Below, piece after piece: positions 1 to 12,138 of a stretch of DNA of 64,000 bases. The DNA lies in the NCBI GenBank assembly GCA_963969495.1, contig OZ018330.1, positions 71,176,954 through 71,240,953 of the forward strand. Reading direction: 5' to 3'. Made by a program: the position numbers and the translations under genes. This stretch comes from Ceratothoa steindachneri (lineage: Eukaryota > Arthropoda > Malacostraca > Isopoda > Cymothoidae). The number at the start of each line of letters is the position of its first letter. Position 1 is the stretch's first letter. Below the pieces are notes generated by a model. It was given only the letters and a program-made list of their open reading frames with translations. It searched no databases and had not been told where the DNA came from.

Positions 1-1645
1 TTACAATCCAGCAGGCTGAAGACACATTATCAACATCAATAGATGTTTGTGAATCTGTCAAAGCTGCCCCCATTGATCGTGCTAATTGGCCACACCACAT
101 GTCTGATACAGTGAGGACCGAGTTCGCTATTCGAGGACCTTATGAGGAAAAATCAGACTTGAAATTCCATAAAAGAGAGGATGAAAGAAGTTGCCATTAC
201 CACTACTTCCACAGACATGTAGTGAATGGGGAGAAAATCAAGAGAACGTGGCTGATGTATTCCCCCCAAAACGATAGTTTATTCTGTTTCTGTTGCAAGC
301 TCTGCTCTTAGAAAGCATTTGGATTAAGTATGGATGGTTTTAATGACTGGAAAAACTGTAGTGACACTCTCAAAATGCATGAATATAGTCCTGAACACAC
401 TAAGAACATGGGATCATGGAAGGAACTAAAGAGTCGTATAAAAACAGGCCAAACAATAGACAGAGTGGAAGTGACACTTATAAATGCAGAAATGAGAAAG
501 TGGCGTTAACTACTTACTTACCAGGTTTGTAGCAATCATTCAGTCGTTAGCAGAGCAAACCATTGATATCAGGGGGACCACTAACAAACTAAACAAACCT
601 AATGATGGTAATATTCTAAAAGTTGTAGATTTCATGGCTCATTTTGACCCTGTCATGAAGGAGCATGTTGCTAAGGTGTAAGCAGAGCCAAACAAACATC
701 ATAGCTTGGAAAAAACGTTAAATCCAAATACTTTTCGATAATTTTAAACTGCACTGCAATGCAATTGTTGATGTGCACATTTCCCCACTGAGAAAAACAA
801 CATAAATGTGAGTGACATTGTCAATAAATTTAGTGTTCTCATAAACTTCTCTGATCTGCCACCGGATGAGCTTGGGAAGCAAAAACCTGACCTTTGGAGA
901 TAAGTCAGACATAGTTGTCGAAGAACTGATTGTGGAAATGCAATCTTTTCCAACTTGGCTCAAATGCGAGATAACAACACTTGAACTTTTGTTTTTTTCT
1001 GGAGGAGAAAAGTCTAAACGAAGTACATATATCCGAATACGTGGATAGCAGTGAGAATCGCTGTCATCAATCCAGTGACTGTGACATCTGCTGAGAGAAG
1101 TTTCTTCAAACTGAAGCTGATTAAAACTTATTTGAGTTCTACAATGTCTCAGCAACACCTCAATGGATTGGCATTAATAAGTATTAATCAGGAAGTGTCT
1201 AAACAAATTTCATTTAATGAAACAATAGATGCCTTTGCTGCTAGGAAGTCCAAACTTGTCAGTGCTATTTCTCGTTTAAGATTGCCTTGTTTGCATATTG
1301 AATTCATTGTTTTAAAGAGTTTTGTTACTAAATAATATAACCAAACGGGCAAATAGAAAATTTCCTTGCTGTAAACTTTTATATTTGATTTTTACTTTTG
1401 ATTGCACTGTTTTACATTGCTTTTTGGAATTTGCACCTTTTTTCAGAACATCTGCACTACACCTGTCGGTGTTACTTATAAATTTTAGTATAGTTATTAA
1501 AATAGTTTGCATTTTTCTACAGGTTGTTGTGTTGCAGTGTTGTATTTAAAATAAATAATAAATGTGTACATGCTGCGTTTTGGGGGGGAGGGGGCGTCAA
1601 AGTACACTCTCGCCTAGGGCACCAAATGACCTACAGCCGGCCCTG
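1..1645 (+). mobile_element. hAT DNA transposon (ZMYM1-like), 3' portion
   Basis: The element enters the window already inside its transposase region and ends near 1645 in CCGGCCCTG. On the opposite strand this reads CAGGGCCGG, a plausible hAT terminal inverted repeat. The left end lies outside the window, so no target duplication can be checked. The coding content (next entry) identifies it as the hAT lineage that gave rise to vertebrate ZMYM1-like proteins. Positions 1340-1645 are non-coding 3' sequence. Confidence 0.7.
99..1335 (+). pseudogene. hAT transposase (ZMYM1/TTF-finger type), degenerate
   Basis: Three segments follow the usual order of the family. Positions 99-311 encode a TTF-type zinc-finger start with the motif SLFCFCCKLCS. 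Positions 312-680, in shifted frames, give a stretch beginning DGFNDWKN and another ending in GNILKVVDFMAHFDPVMKEH, both typical of ZMYM1-like transposases. Positions 1051-1335 give the hATC dimerisation region, with SAERSFFKLKLIKTYLSSTM. The catalytic middle, which should be more than 300 residues, is mostly missing: the protein jumps from the N-terminal third to the C-terminus. With several frameshifts and stops it cannot be active. Family recognition is from motif memory, not a search. Confidence 0.72.
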
Positions 1646-1689
1646 CATTCTATAGTTAGATTTTGTTAATTATGCTCGACATTACACTT

Positions 1690-2650
1690 ATCTATCTAAT
1701 TTGTTCTAGGATTGATCCCTGTGAGACTCCACTAAATACTACCCTCTACCCTGATTCAATACCGTTGATTAATGTGTTAAAGCCAATCTTCCCAGCCATG
1801 TAAGCAAGTTTCCCCGCACTTCGGTAAGCTCAGTTTGTGCCATCTTCATGAACCAAAAGAAAGCCCTCACGCACGTTATTAAGGCGCGATTTGTTTTAAA
1901 AATTTATTTTCTGTGTCGAATTAGTCCATGAGTGTCAATATGTTCGATAATTTTGTCTTTGATCATTGATTCGCATAGTTTAATATATAAGGAATTCAGG
2001 CTAATTGACTAGTAGTTTGTAAGGCAGTTGACGATCCTCACTTTAGAAAATTAGTGCTATATTATTTAATTAGAATATTTTGGAACCGCTCATTCTTCTA
2101 GTGATCCATTAAATGTTTTTTGTCACAGGACTAACAATACCTTTTTTATTCTTTATTTTGATGAGTATAAATCATATATAGCCCAGGTGCTTTGATAGTT
2201 TAATATTATTTATGTAAAAAACTTATTCTTCCTCGACTTATCACCGATTCAGTATTCAACGCTGCTTAAATGCCACCTGTGGCTCAACAACTGGAATATT
2301 TTCCAAGTTTTCTTTGGTACAAACTGTGGCAAAATAATCAGTAATTATTTCTGTCATAGCTTTTCCAAGGTTGGTTAGTTGTCCGCTTAACTTTGCAATG
2401 AACTAATGATGTCTCATGTTGGATTTTGTTTGTTTACATGCCGGTAAAATACCTCCCAATTCTCTTTGCAATCTTTGGCTAGGGAGAATTCCTAATAGCT
2501 TTCTGTTTGTCTAACAAGTTTTTGTACACTGCGCTTTAATTTTGTGTACTTGACTATATGTAAGTCATTTTTCATTATATTTATTGTCAATACAATATTT
2601 GTGGGGTTGGGATTTTCTTGATTATTTTGAAAATCTGTTTGTTTGACCAT
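1690..2650 (-). pseudogene. CR1-like LINE reverse transcriptase remnant
   Basis: The minus strand, read from about 2640 down, gives short peptides in the order expected of a CR1-clade ORF2. First comes linker sequence resembling ITDYFATVCTKENLENIP. Then a palm/finger piece YKLCESMIKDKIIEHIDTHG. Last is the motif-B-like SGVSQGSIL near 1715. Stops and frameshifts separate them, so this is an old copy. Its 3' part would lie left of 1690, where the ZMYM1-like hAT now sits. Other positions up to about 3000 show nothing recognisable. Called on three motifs only. Confidence 0.5.
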
Positions 2651-3390
2651 TTTAGTTGGTACTCAAAATCCTAACATTTTCATTAGTATTCAAAAAAAAT
2701 ATCTAAATATGTTAGCCCCTTGCACAAGAAAGCTATAATTTATAAATAATAATCTTTACCCTGCAAGTTATACAGTAGACACATTATAATTAATATTACT
2801 ATAGTTGAGATCGCCACAAGAATGTAGTTTTGCACTTTGGTGAATTTTCTGAGAAACTCAAACATTGCATTGTCATTCGTTTCGTTTTGAGATGGAGGGC
2901 TATAACATACAATAAAGTTAAACCTTATGATACCCCAATAAATTTTAACGCATACTATTTAAACCTGCATTTGCAGTTTCTAGAACGTTAATTTTAACAA
3001 GATCTAGGTATTTTTTGCAGTAAAGACAAGTGCATCAGAGACGAGTGCGAGGAACCAAAAGCAAGAGGGCACTTCCCGAATTTGGCTTATGGCCCCCTTA
3101 GGAACCTTCTTTTTTCCTCTAGCCCATAAACATTATTTTCAGTAGGTAATATGCAGTTTAACTCTACTTTAAAGGATAAAAAATATTAAAACAGTTATTT
3201 GTATTCAGGTAAAATTATATTTGTCACATATATAGGACTATAAACATCGTTAACAGTGGTTAACAAAAATGTAATACTCTTTTAAAATAAATAATTAGTC
3301 TTACAAAAAATAAAATCCCTTAGCAAAATGAAATAAATATATCATTAAATCTTTATTCATTCAATGCGATCCTTGTGCTTCATGCAGTTA

Positions 3391-5100
3391 CACAAGTTTT
3401 TCAATATCAAGGTCTATAGTTGTTAGAGACAGCCGAAGATCACCTCCTCTTACTATTTCTAAGCGGCTGCTAGCTTTTGATAGGAGGCGTGACACTTTAC
3501 TAAAACCCGACTCAACCAGATAATAAGTAGGAAAAGCAATAAAATATTATTTTACTTCGTCCCAAAGCAAAGGGTATTTCATAGCAATTTCATGACTTGT
3601 CCATAAGTTCCTGACACCATGCTTAAATCTAGCCAGAGAAGTTTGATTACTCTGTAACTCAATAAGGCTTTCTTGTAATCTAATATCAACATCAGATGCA
3701 TTAATTCCAAATGGGTCTACCACCCACCCTGGAATGTCCAGTTGTAGAAGATCTCTGAACCTAACTTCCATATCACTATGCAATTTCTCCAAATGATCAA
3801 TGTATACTAAAATATCATCTTCTTTCAGCTCACTCTCAATAGTGCGGAGGGTTGGAAACCTTATCAACTCTTTTTGCCCCATATTTGTCTTGAACAGCTT
3901 AATTTCCCCATAAATGCACAAATAGACTCTCTGCAAGTTAAAATATTTGCCTTTTACCTTGTAGCTGTTTGTTCAAGATATTTAGCTTTTCAAATATATC
4001 TGTAAGGTAGAATATGTCACATTTGGCAACAATGATTCTTACTCCATGCTGCTTATCATCCAGAAATAACACAACACTATCCCAAAGTAAAGGGGAAGCG
4101 ATTTAGACAATTGCCCCTAGAAAGCCATCGCACCTCTGTATGCAAAAGTAGGCGCTCAAACCACTCTTCATTGGTAGCACAGAGTTGTCGGAAAAGACGC
4201 TCTTTAAGTAAATTTGACTTGATAAGGTTGACTGTCTTGATTACACTATCAAGTGAATCTTTCAGACGTCTTCCTAGGTTTTTTGCAATCAGATTTTGAC
4301 GGTGGACAACACAGTGTATGCAAAAAACTTTAGGCACAGCCTCTTTTAAATGTGCAATAAATCCCCTATATCTACCTACCATAGCGGCGGCGCCATCAGT
4401 TGCACAAGCCATAATATTCCCAAGTGGAATATCATTTTTTTCTTTGAAATAGGCCACTACTTCTTTAAAAATTGTTTCACCTTTAGTATCCGTCACAAGG
4501 CTGCGGCAAAAAAGCATTTCTTCGATGAGTTGATCTTCATCCAAAAACCTAACATAAGCCATGAGAAGGGCTTCGTTATCACGTAATAACGTTTGATCAA
4601 TTTGTAATGCAAAGGTCTTTACTTGTAAATGTTTAACGAGTTTTTCTTCTACATCCTTTGCCATTTCGTCAATACGTCTTGATACTGTATTGTTGCTCAG
4701 CGGAATGACTTCAGTGATTTTTGCGGGATTTTGTTGCATGCCAGTTGAAATAACTACAGATACTGAAGGCAAAATCAATTCTTCGCCAATATTATGAGGT
4801 TTTCCCGATTTCGCTATTAGTTTGGAAATCTCATAAGATACAATTAAACCTTTGTTTAGTTTTGCCGCTGTTTTGCTAAATATATTTTTAATAGTGCTCC
4901 TTGCTTGGAAATCATCCCGCAGCTTTGTGCTTATTCTCCAAATGTATTTTAAGCTTACTTGGTCGCATACTATCATTAGAAAGTGCAGCCATACATAAAA
5001 GACACAATGGCTGTGTTATCTTGTCTGGTAAATGTATAAAACCATAAGCTAAATACTCACTGGAGTATTGTCGACATTTTTTCTTCGTTGCCGTAGCCAT
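3391..5100 (-). pseudogene. hAT transposase with BED-like finger, broken
   Basis: Reading right to left, 5100-4912 encodes an N-terminal finger with CLLC and, 18 residues on, HLENKH, a BED-like C2H2 pattern. Positions 4976-4077 encode the catalytic region: FALQIDQT (first acidic site), ATDGAAAMVGRYRGF, then CIHCVVHRQNLIAKNL and LHTEVRWLSRGNCL, all hallmarks of SCAND3/ZBED5-like hAT transposases. Positions 3936-3547 continue the helical insertion. Positions 3540-3391 give the hATC end, with YYLVESGFSKVSRLLSKASS. At least two frameshifts (near 4930 and 3940-4080) and a stop near 3546 break it. Motifs are well kept, so the copy is not very old. Confidence 0.82.
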
Positions 5101-5296
5101 GGGTAATATGAGCAGAAGAAATTTAATATATTAATAATATATATATTACATTTTAGTGCCGAAGCTCACCGCAACAGAATGAAAGGCGCTTATCTCAGCG
5201 GCGAAAAAGGAAGACTATTTCTGAGAAAAGACCCAGAAACAACCCTCATTCCCTGTGCAGAGCACCGAGTCTGTGACCAACACCAACTCCTATTAG

Positions 5297-5482
5297 AGTC
5301 GGCCACGAAAATGTCCAATAAATAGAAACGCTAATAAAATAGCTGCATTGAAAAAAATTTTTCCGTTTTTGTGCTAAATACTTGCCCTTGATGGTAAATA
5401 TTTGACACCAAAAAAGAATCGTAAAACAATGCAACTATTTTTATGAGCGTTTCTATTAATTGGACATGTCCGAAATTTTCGT
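5297..5482. repeat. Foldback (snap-back) repeat, MITE-like
   Basis: The left arm (about 5297-5350, containing GTCCAATAAATAGAAACGCT) is repeated inverted at about 5425-5477 (containing AGCGTTTCTATTAATTGGAC). Weaker complementarity continues inward to a centre near 5388, so almost the whole 185 bp can fold on itself. It has no coding capacity. It lies in the non-coding 5' part of the BED-finger hAT and may be a separate MITE that inserted there. Confidence 0.6.
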
Positions 5483-5563
5483 TGTTGATGTACATCCTGG
5501 TACTCTGTACCTGTACCTAAATGCAAAACAGCAGAAATGTACTCCCTCAGAGGGGTAGATTTG

Positions 5564-5614
5564 CATTAATTTTAGTAATATATTATATATACATATATAT
5601 TACTAAAATTAATG
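5564..5614. repeat. 51-bp AT-rich palindrome
   Basis: CATTAATTTTAGTAATATA is followed, after a short TA-rich centre, by its reverse complement. The result is a near-perfect hairpin with a stem of about 20 bp. It is non-coding. Confidence 0.75.
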
Positions 5615-6318
5615 AAGATACAAAACGATAAGTACAATCATCAGAATCTAAGATTAAATACTAATCTGGTAAATAAGCCCTAAGTGAAACCGAAGTGAAA
5701 AAAAATGATTTGTTGTAGGCGTAACAATGGCACACTTTATTTACAAACAAAAATGCTCAGTTATTTACTTATAAAAATCTTATATTATTGTGCTTGTGGC
5801 AATCTAATATAATTTTAAAAACTAGTAAAATTACTACAACTTCGCAGTATTAGGGTAAACAATTAAAAGCTACTTACATACTATAACGCCAAACCACTTG
5901 ATAAACAGACTGTAAGGATTTAAAGTTCTACCTGAAGTATTTTCATCAAGCCAACAACGGTGCCAGGCGCATTACGATCAAGCGCACAATGGGGTGCGGC
6001 GCAGAATAAGCTTGTAAGATGCAAAATATTTGTTTACAAATTAATGTAAATCCTATTATGATAATAAAATATTTAAAAAAGGGAAAATATATGTATTAAT
6101 ATTTTTTAAATGTAATTCAACTGCATAAATTAAAATTAGGTACTGCCCTAACTATAATTCAGGTTTCAATAGGTTAAGTCCTGTGGCCTCCTTCATGGCT
6201 CTGTGGCCCCCCTAAAGCTTAAAATTTTCCTGTGGCCCCCTTCAGATGTGCCATGACCCCTAGGGGGCCATATAGCACCCGGTTGTGAAACCCAGATCTA
6301 GACTAACCAGAGGTGAGA

Positions 6319-8240
<1,922 letters not shown>

Positions 8241-8249
8241 TCTACAGTG

Positions 8250-9387
8250 AAGAGAGGTTGGGTTGGTGGAGTTATTGCATAACATCTCAGCAAGTTGCGG
8301 ACCCTTATTTTTTGTGTGTGCCGAGGGACATAAGGCTATCATTTCAGTCATCGAGTACCGGATATGGGGTTTAGGGAAGGCAGTCGGCGAGGAAGGAAGC
8401 GCACGGGGAAGGGAAGGTTAAAAACAACCAATTAACCATTGTGTGGGTAAAAGCGTTAAAAAATAGTTTAATTAAAAATTAAATGTCATAGAAATGAATG
8501 TGTATCCGAGAAATGTAAACACGATAAACGAAAAGAGTATGTACATGCAAGAAAAAATAAAGATAAATGAAAACTAAAAAACTCATACGCAGGTTAGTGT
8601 GAGGCGAGTCCCGGATACAAAATACACGAGGAAGAAACACTTGTAATTTGACGGAAACACACGGGGTGGGGTGGAGCACTGGCTGAAAATAATAATTTCA
8701 CAGCACTAAGGGTAAACTATTTGATGAAACTAGAAAGCCGGACAAAGTCAATGTGATTAAAACTAAGTAATCAAGCAAACAATTTTATTAAGCGCACAAA
8801 AACGAACAGGAAACACTTGGGTTAACAATACATGCAGAAAAGAATGCACATGGTTATACAATTAGCACAACACATGACCAAAACGCTGTCTTTAAAATTA
8901 ATAAGCTTTGAAAAGGGTTTGGTGTATGCGGAACGGAGGCACAAAGCTGGCACGTCCTTCTCACACGGTGTAGCTATTATTACAGACCATACCGTATATT
9001 ATGTATGTTTAACTACATGACGACTCAGAATTTATCTGAGTGCTTACGATTACGATTAAGTTAAAGTGGGTGCATGTAGGGGAGGACGATAGAGTGTGTG
9101 GGTAGACAGAGAAAATAGACAAGCGGAGAAAAGAGAAAGAAGTATGGCTGGGTGCAAAGAGATGCTAGAGCCTGGTGATCAGGCCTATCATTTTTTTTAT
9201 TTTTATTGTAGCGTGTATTCTATGTTGTTTCTGTTGATTTTTATAATTATTTATGGCGTTCAAACCATTTGTCCTAATAACTTTAGTTTAGTTTTGTGTG
9301 TGTGTTATGCATTGCTTATTTGTTTATGTTTTTTAATACTTTTAAGTGCGTACTTAATGTTTTGTTTTTTGTAGGCTTGTGTGTATG
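8250..9387. other. Unassigned non-coding sequence
   Basis: I see no recognisable gene or element here. Short open frames are present but have no family features. The right end, 9180-9387, becomes T-rich and runs into the A-tail (on the minus strand) of the LINE that follows. Confidence 0.4.
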
Positions 9388-9991
9388 TTTTTTTTTTTTT
9401 GTTTCTTCATAGTTGGTAGGGTTCTCGTCGTAATTGGGGTTTTTCTTTATCTTGGTTTAAAGTTGTCTTCTTCGGTGAATATTGTCGTAGTTGTGAATTT
9501 TTTCTCTTGTTCGGTTGTCTTCTTTGGTTTTTAGGTTTCACATCTCATTATGCGTAGAACGGCACTTCGTCCCCGCCAGCCACTCGGTTGGCGGAGCTGG
9601 AAAATCTGGCGTGGCAGTCTTATCCTCTGTCCTGGTTAATCATCTGAGTAATTTCTACACTCAGTTCCCGATTAACCAGATCCTGCATTTTCCGGGTCCG
9701 TTCTTCTATGACTTTGTTAATTGGAATTATCCCCGCCTCTCTGTGCAGGTCTTCTTGCCGTCTTCTTTCTTGCCTGAGTGTAGACGTGATTAGGTACATG
9801 CATTTATTTTGCACTACTTGAAGTCGCATCGTTTGTGTTTTTGAGCCACAAGAGAGGGTGGAAGCGGAGTTAAGCAACGTAGATCTTACAAGGGCATTGT
9901 AGATTTTCTTTTTGTGGCTTTAACGTAGATTTATAAATGAATATAGAGTTCTGACAGTGGCCGAGGCTCGAGAAATTCTCTCTTCGACGTG
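9388..9991 (-). mobile_element. Jockey-like LINE, 3' part (cut off by LTR element)
   Basis: This is the 3' end of the LINE whose 5' part lies at 18042-21440. On the minus strand from 9991, a peptide starting VEERISRASATVRTLY continues directly from the RT thumb sequence that stops at 18042. It runs on into LQVVQNKCMYLITSTLRQ and VIEERTRKMQDLVNRE, the usual end of Jockey-superfamily RTs, and stops near 9620. A 13-bp T run at 9388-9400 is probably the poly(A) tail. One frameshift occurs around 9880-9930. Confidence 0.78.
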
Positions 9992-10282
9992 TGTGATAGA
10001 ACGAGTTCAGAGCTGCATTCATTTCAACTTCTATCACATTTTATTTAAAACCATGAGGCTACCCACGTGCATCTTCGATTCGAGGCTTGGAGTCTTATCA
10101 ACAGCTACCGGACGCCAATGTTTAAACAAGGAGGTTATCGTCCCCCCCCGTTCGCCCCCATACGCCGACCTCGCCAGATCGAGTTAGGCTTATGGGCAGA
10201 TAAGGCATTGTTCCCCGGCTCGGCTGTGCGTTGCCTCGAAGCTTCCACCCCATTCTCCCCCACGCCAAGGAGATGTCCTGGC

Positions 10283-10293
10283 TATTTATATAG
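10283..10293 (+). promoter_or_regulatory. TATA-like box in 5' LTR
   Basis: TATTTATATAG lies in the first quarter of the LTR. The same box is in the 3' LTR at about 16863 (TATTTATATGG). Its position suits the LTR promoter; no start site can be read from sequence alone. Confidence 0.5.
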
Positions 10294-10479
10294 AAACTTT
10301 ACCACTAAGATCAGATTGGAGATCCAGATTTTCGTCGCGAAACATCACCACGACCCTCTCTCCCTTTGTGCGCCAAGGGACCTCGACCTCGAGATTCACC
10401 ATCACTTGTCCAGAAGGAGGACAATATTCCTTGAGTGCCAAAGGTTCGAGCCTTTAGTGACGCCAAGTCCCCAAGGCAT

Positions 10480-10960
10480 CCCCCCCCTGTTGTTCAAGGA
10501 GAACAGCATTAGAACAGCCATTGTTCGTTTTGAGCCCTTCGCCAAGAAACGGTTCTCATCCCCCCCCTGTTGTTCAAGGAGAACAGCATTAGAACAGCCA
10601 TTGTTCGTTTTGAGCCCTTCGCCAAGAAACGGTTCTCATCCCCCCCCCTGTTGTTCAAGGAGAACAGCATTAGAACAGCCATTGTTCGTTTTGAGCCCTT
10701 CGCCAAGAAACGGTTCTCATCCCCCCCCCTGTTGTTCAAGGAGAACAACATTAGAACAGCCATTGTTCGTTTTGAGCCCTTCGCCAAGAAACGGTTCTCA
10801 CCCCCCCTGTTGTTCAAAGGAGAACAACATTAGAACAGCCATTGTTCTTGAGCCCGTAGACAAGAGACGGTTCTCATCCCCCCCTTTGTTCAGAAGAGAA
10901 CAACCTAGAACAGCCATTGTTCGTCAAGCCGTTCGTCGAGTAACGGTTCTCCTTTCCAAG
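10480..10960 (+). repeat. Tandem array of ~80-bp units in 5' LTR
   Basis: Five good units begin with TGTTGTTCAAGG at 10488, 10568, 10649, 10730 and 10808, followed by two degenerate units to about 10960. Each unit starts with a run of 6-9 C. Each contains two inverted pairs of the half-site GAACA/TGTTC with 5-bp spacers (TGTTCAAGGAGAACA and GAACAGCCATTGTTC), plus GAAACGGTTCTC. Periods vary from 78 to 81 bp because the C runs vary. Confidence 0.92.
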
Positions 10961-11493
10961 ACGCCACGTCAGGATCCTTTTATCCCCCCCCCCCCTTCGG
11001 CTGGAACTCGCCAGCGGACCGAATATTCCTTCAAGTACCTTCCACTGCACCCTAATGAAGTTACGTAAGCCAAGCGTCACCTTTTGAGTATTGATCCCTT
11101 ATTTGTCAATTCTATCCTGTGCTTTAAATGGTTTATCGAACCATCCCATCTCTTTAACTCCATATTTGTTTTACCTTTTTTTGATCCCTTAAATCCTTGG
11201 ATTAGCCCGAGTCTCCACGACCCTTTCCATTCTGTTTGTCAATATTTTCCGTTTTTGTGTTTGCTGATAGTTATTATTAATAAAACTCTATTTTATTAAT
11301 GATAGCAATATTATTATCCTTGAGCTCAGTTCCACTTCTTAAGCATTTTGAAGATACATAATATCGGCCGCCAGACAGTAAAAACGCACTCTAGAGATAA
11401 TTAAGGAAGTTCCCTCAACGAATAGTGATATATGGTATATCGTCGGGAGTCATTCTACGACATATATATATATATATATATACTATTTAAATT

Positions 11494-11511
11494 TGGTATC
11501 AGGTGTGTAAG
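11494..11511 (+). other. Candidate primer-binding site
   Basis: TGGTATCAGGTG begins 32 bp after the LTR end. A TGG start suits the 3' CCA of a tRNA primer. Normally the site lies within a few bases of the LTR; here a (TA)n run of about 20 bp (11462-11482) separates them. I cannot name the tRNA. Confidence 0.35.
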
Positions 11512-11806
11512 GTCTAACGCTATATCTTTGCAAACACTGGTCTCAGTCGAGTAAAGCATAGTGTTATTCGTTATAATAATAGAATATAGTAGTTCCCTTT
11601 TGTTTTAACGATTGCTATCCCCTTTTTTTTTTAAACTTAAGAAGCTGGAGTAGCTCAAGGAACGGTTATAATAATTTGTTTGTGTTTTTGTGATTTTAGT
11701 CAGTGGTTATTTAGATTGAGAAACCAAGTACGAATAGGTCAGTGCCCATATTTAGGTAGGCTAATTCTATAGAGGCATAATTCTTGTTGCAAGGAATTTT
11801 AGTTGG

Positions 11807-12046
11807 TTGACTAGTGCGCCCCCAAGTGCAAAGATGACTCAGTTTGAAATCTTTAAAGCGCAAGGAGAGTCCTGTGGACTCTCCGGAAAAGAACTAATTG
11901 AGTACATTCAAGAGGAGCAAAGAAAAGAGAAAGAAATCCAACGAGAACAAAGAGGGGAACGGATAAGACAAGCTGAGCTTCAGATTGAATTAGCTCGTGT
12001 TGAAGCGGGGATACATTCCGCCAGTTCCCGTTCCGAAGCCCCCCCC
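11807..12046 (+). CDS. gag: gag N-terminal segment, Gmr1-like element
   Basis: The reading frame opens at ATG 11807, with a second ATG at 11834 (MTQFEIFKAQGE). It encodes a charged N-terminal gag region, probably coiled-coil, with many E, R and Q (EEQRKEKEIQREQRGER). At an 11-base C run (12039-12049) the reading passes into the other frame: this frame stops at 12059, while the downstream frame is open from the C run onward and gives LPNFKDGEDFGAF before the ATG at 12139. The break is either slippage in this homopolymer or, less likely, a programmed frameshift. An intact copy would have one continuous gag. Confidence 0.7.
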
Positions 12047-12138
12047 CCCATCTCCCACTAAAGCTCCCCAATTTCAAAGATGGAGAGGATTTCGGAGCAT
12101 TTTTAGCCCACTTCGAAAAGATCCTCGAAATCAATAAC

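Larger units (their letters stand above)
3008..6293 (-). mobile_element. hAT DNA transposon (SCAND3/ZBED-like)
   Basis: This interval surrounds a minus-strand hAT transposase. Both ends carry the ...GGCCCCCTAGGGG... type of sequence common at the ends of such elements (6205-6275, and weakly 3090-3110). The 8-mer AGATCTAG occurs at 3000-3007 and 6294-6301, the right length for a hAT target duplication. The inferred termini are not good inverted repeats of each other, so the limits are provisional. Positions 5101-6293 are non-coding 5' sequence holding a foldback element and a palindrome. Positions 3008-3390 are non-coding 3' sequence. Confidence 0.55.
9992..11462 (+). repeat. 5' LTR of Gmr1-like element
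   Basis: It starts TGTGATAGAACG and ends ATTCTACGACA, and matches 16572-18041 almost base for base. It contains a TATA-like box at 10283, an array of about 80-bp repeats at 10480-10960, and AATAAA at 11279-11284 as a likely polyadenylation signal. The 333-codon open frame over 10067-11068 is repeat-driven and also exists in the other LTR, shifted by C-run lengths. It is not counted as a gene. Confidence 0.93.

Noticed and set aside
3000..6301. AGATCTAG pair as a firm hAT target duplication
   Set aside because: The implied element ends are not convincing inverted repeats, so the pair may be chance. Used only as a provisional boundary.
10067..11068. 333-codon open frame within the 5' LTR
   Set aside because: It is produced by the about 80-bp repeat array. 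In the 3' LTR the equivalent frame is broken differently by C-run length, so no protein is conserved.
11494..11511. Confident primer-binding site for the LTR element
   Set aside because: It lies about 32 bp from the LTR instead of next to it, and the primer tRNA cannot be named.
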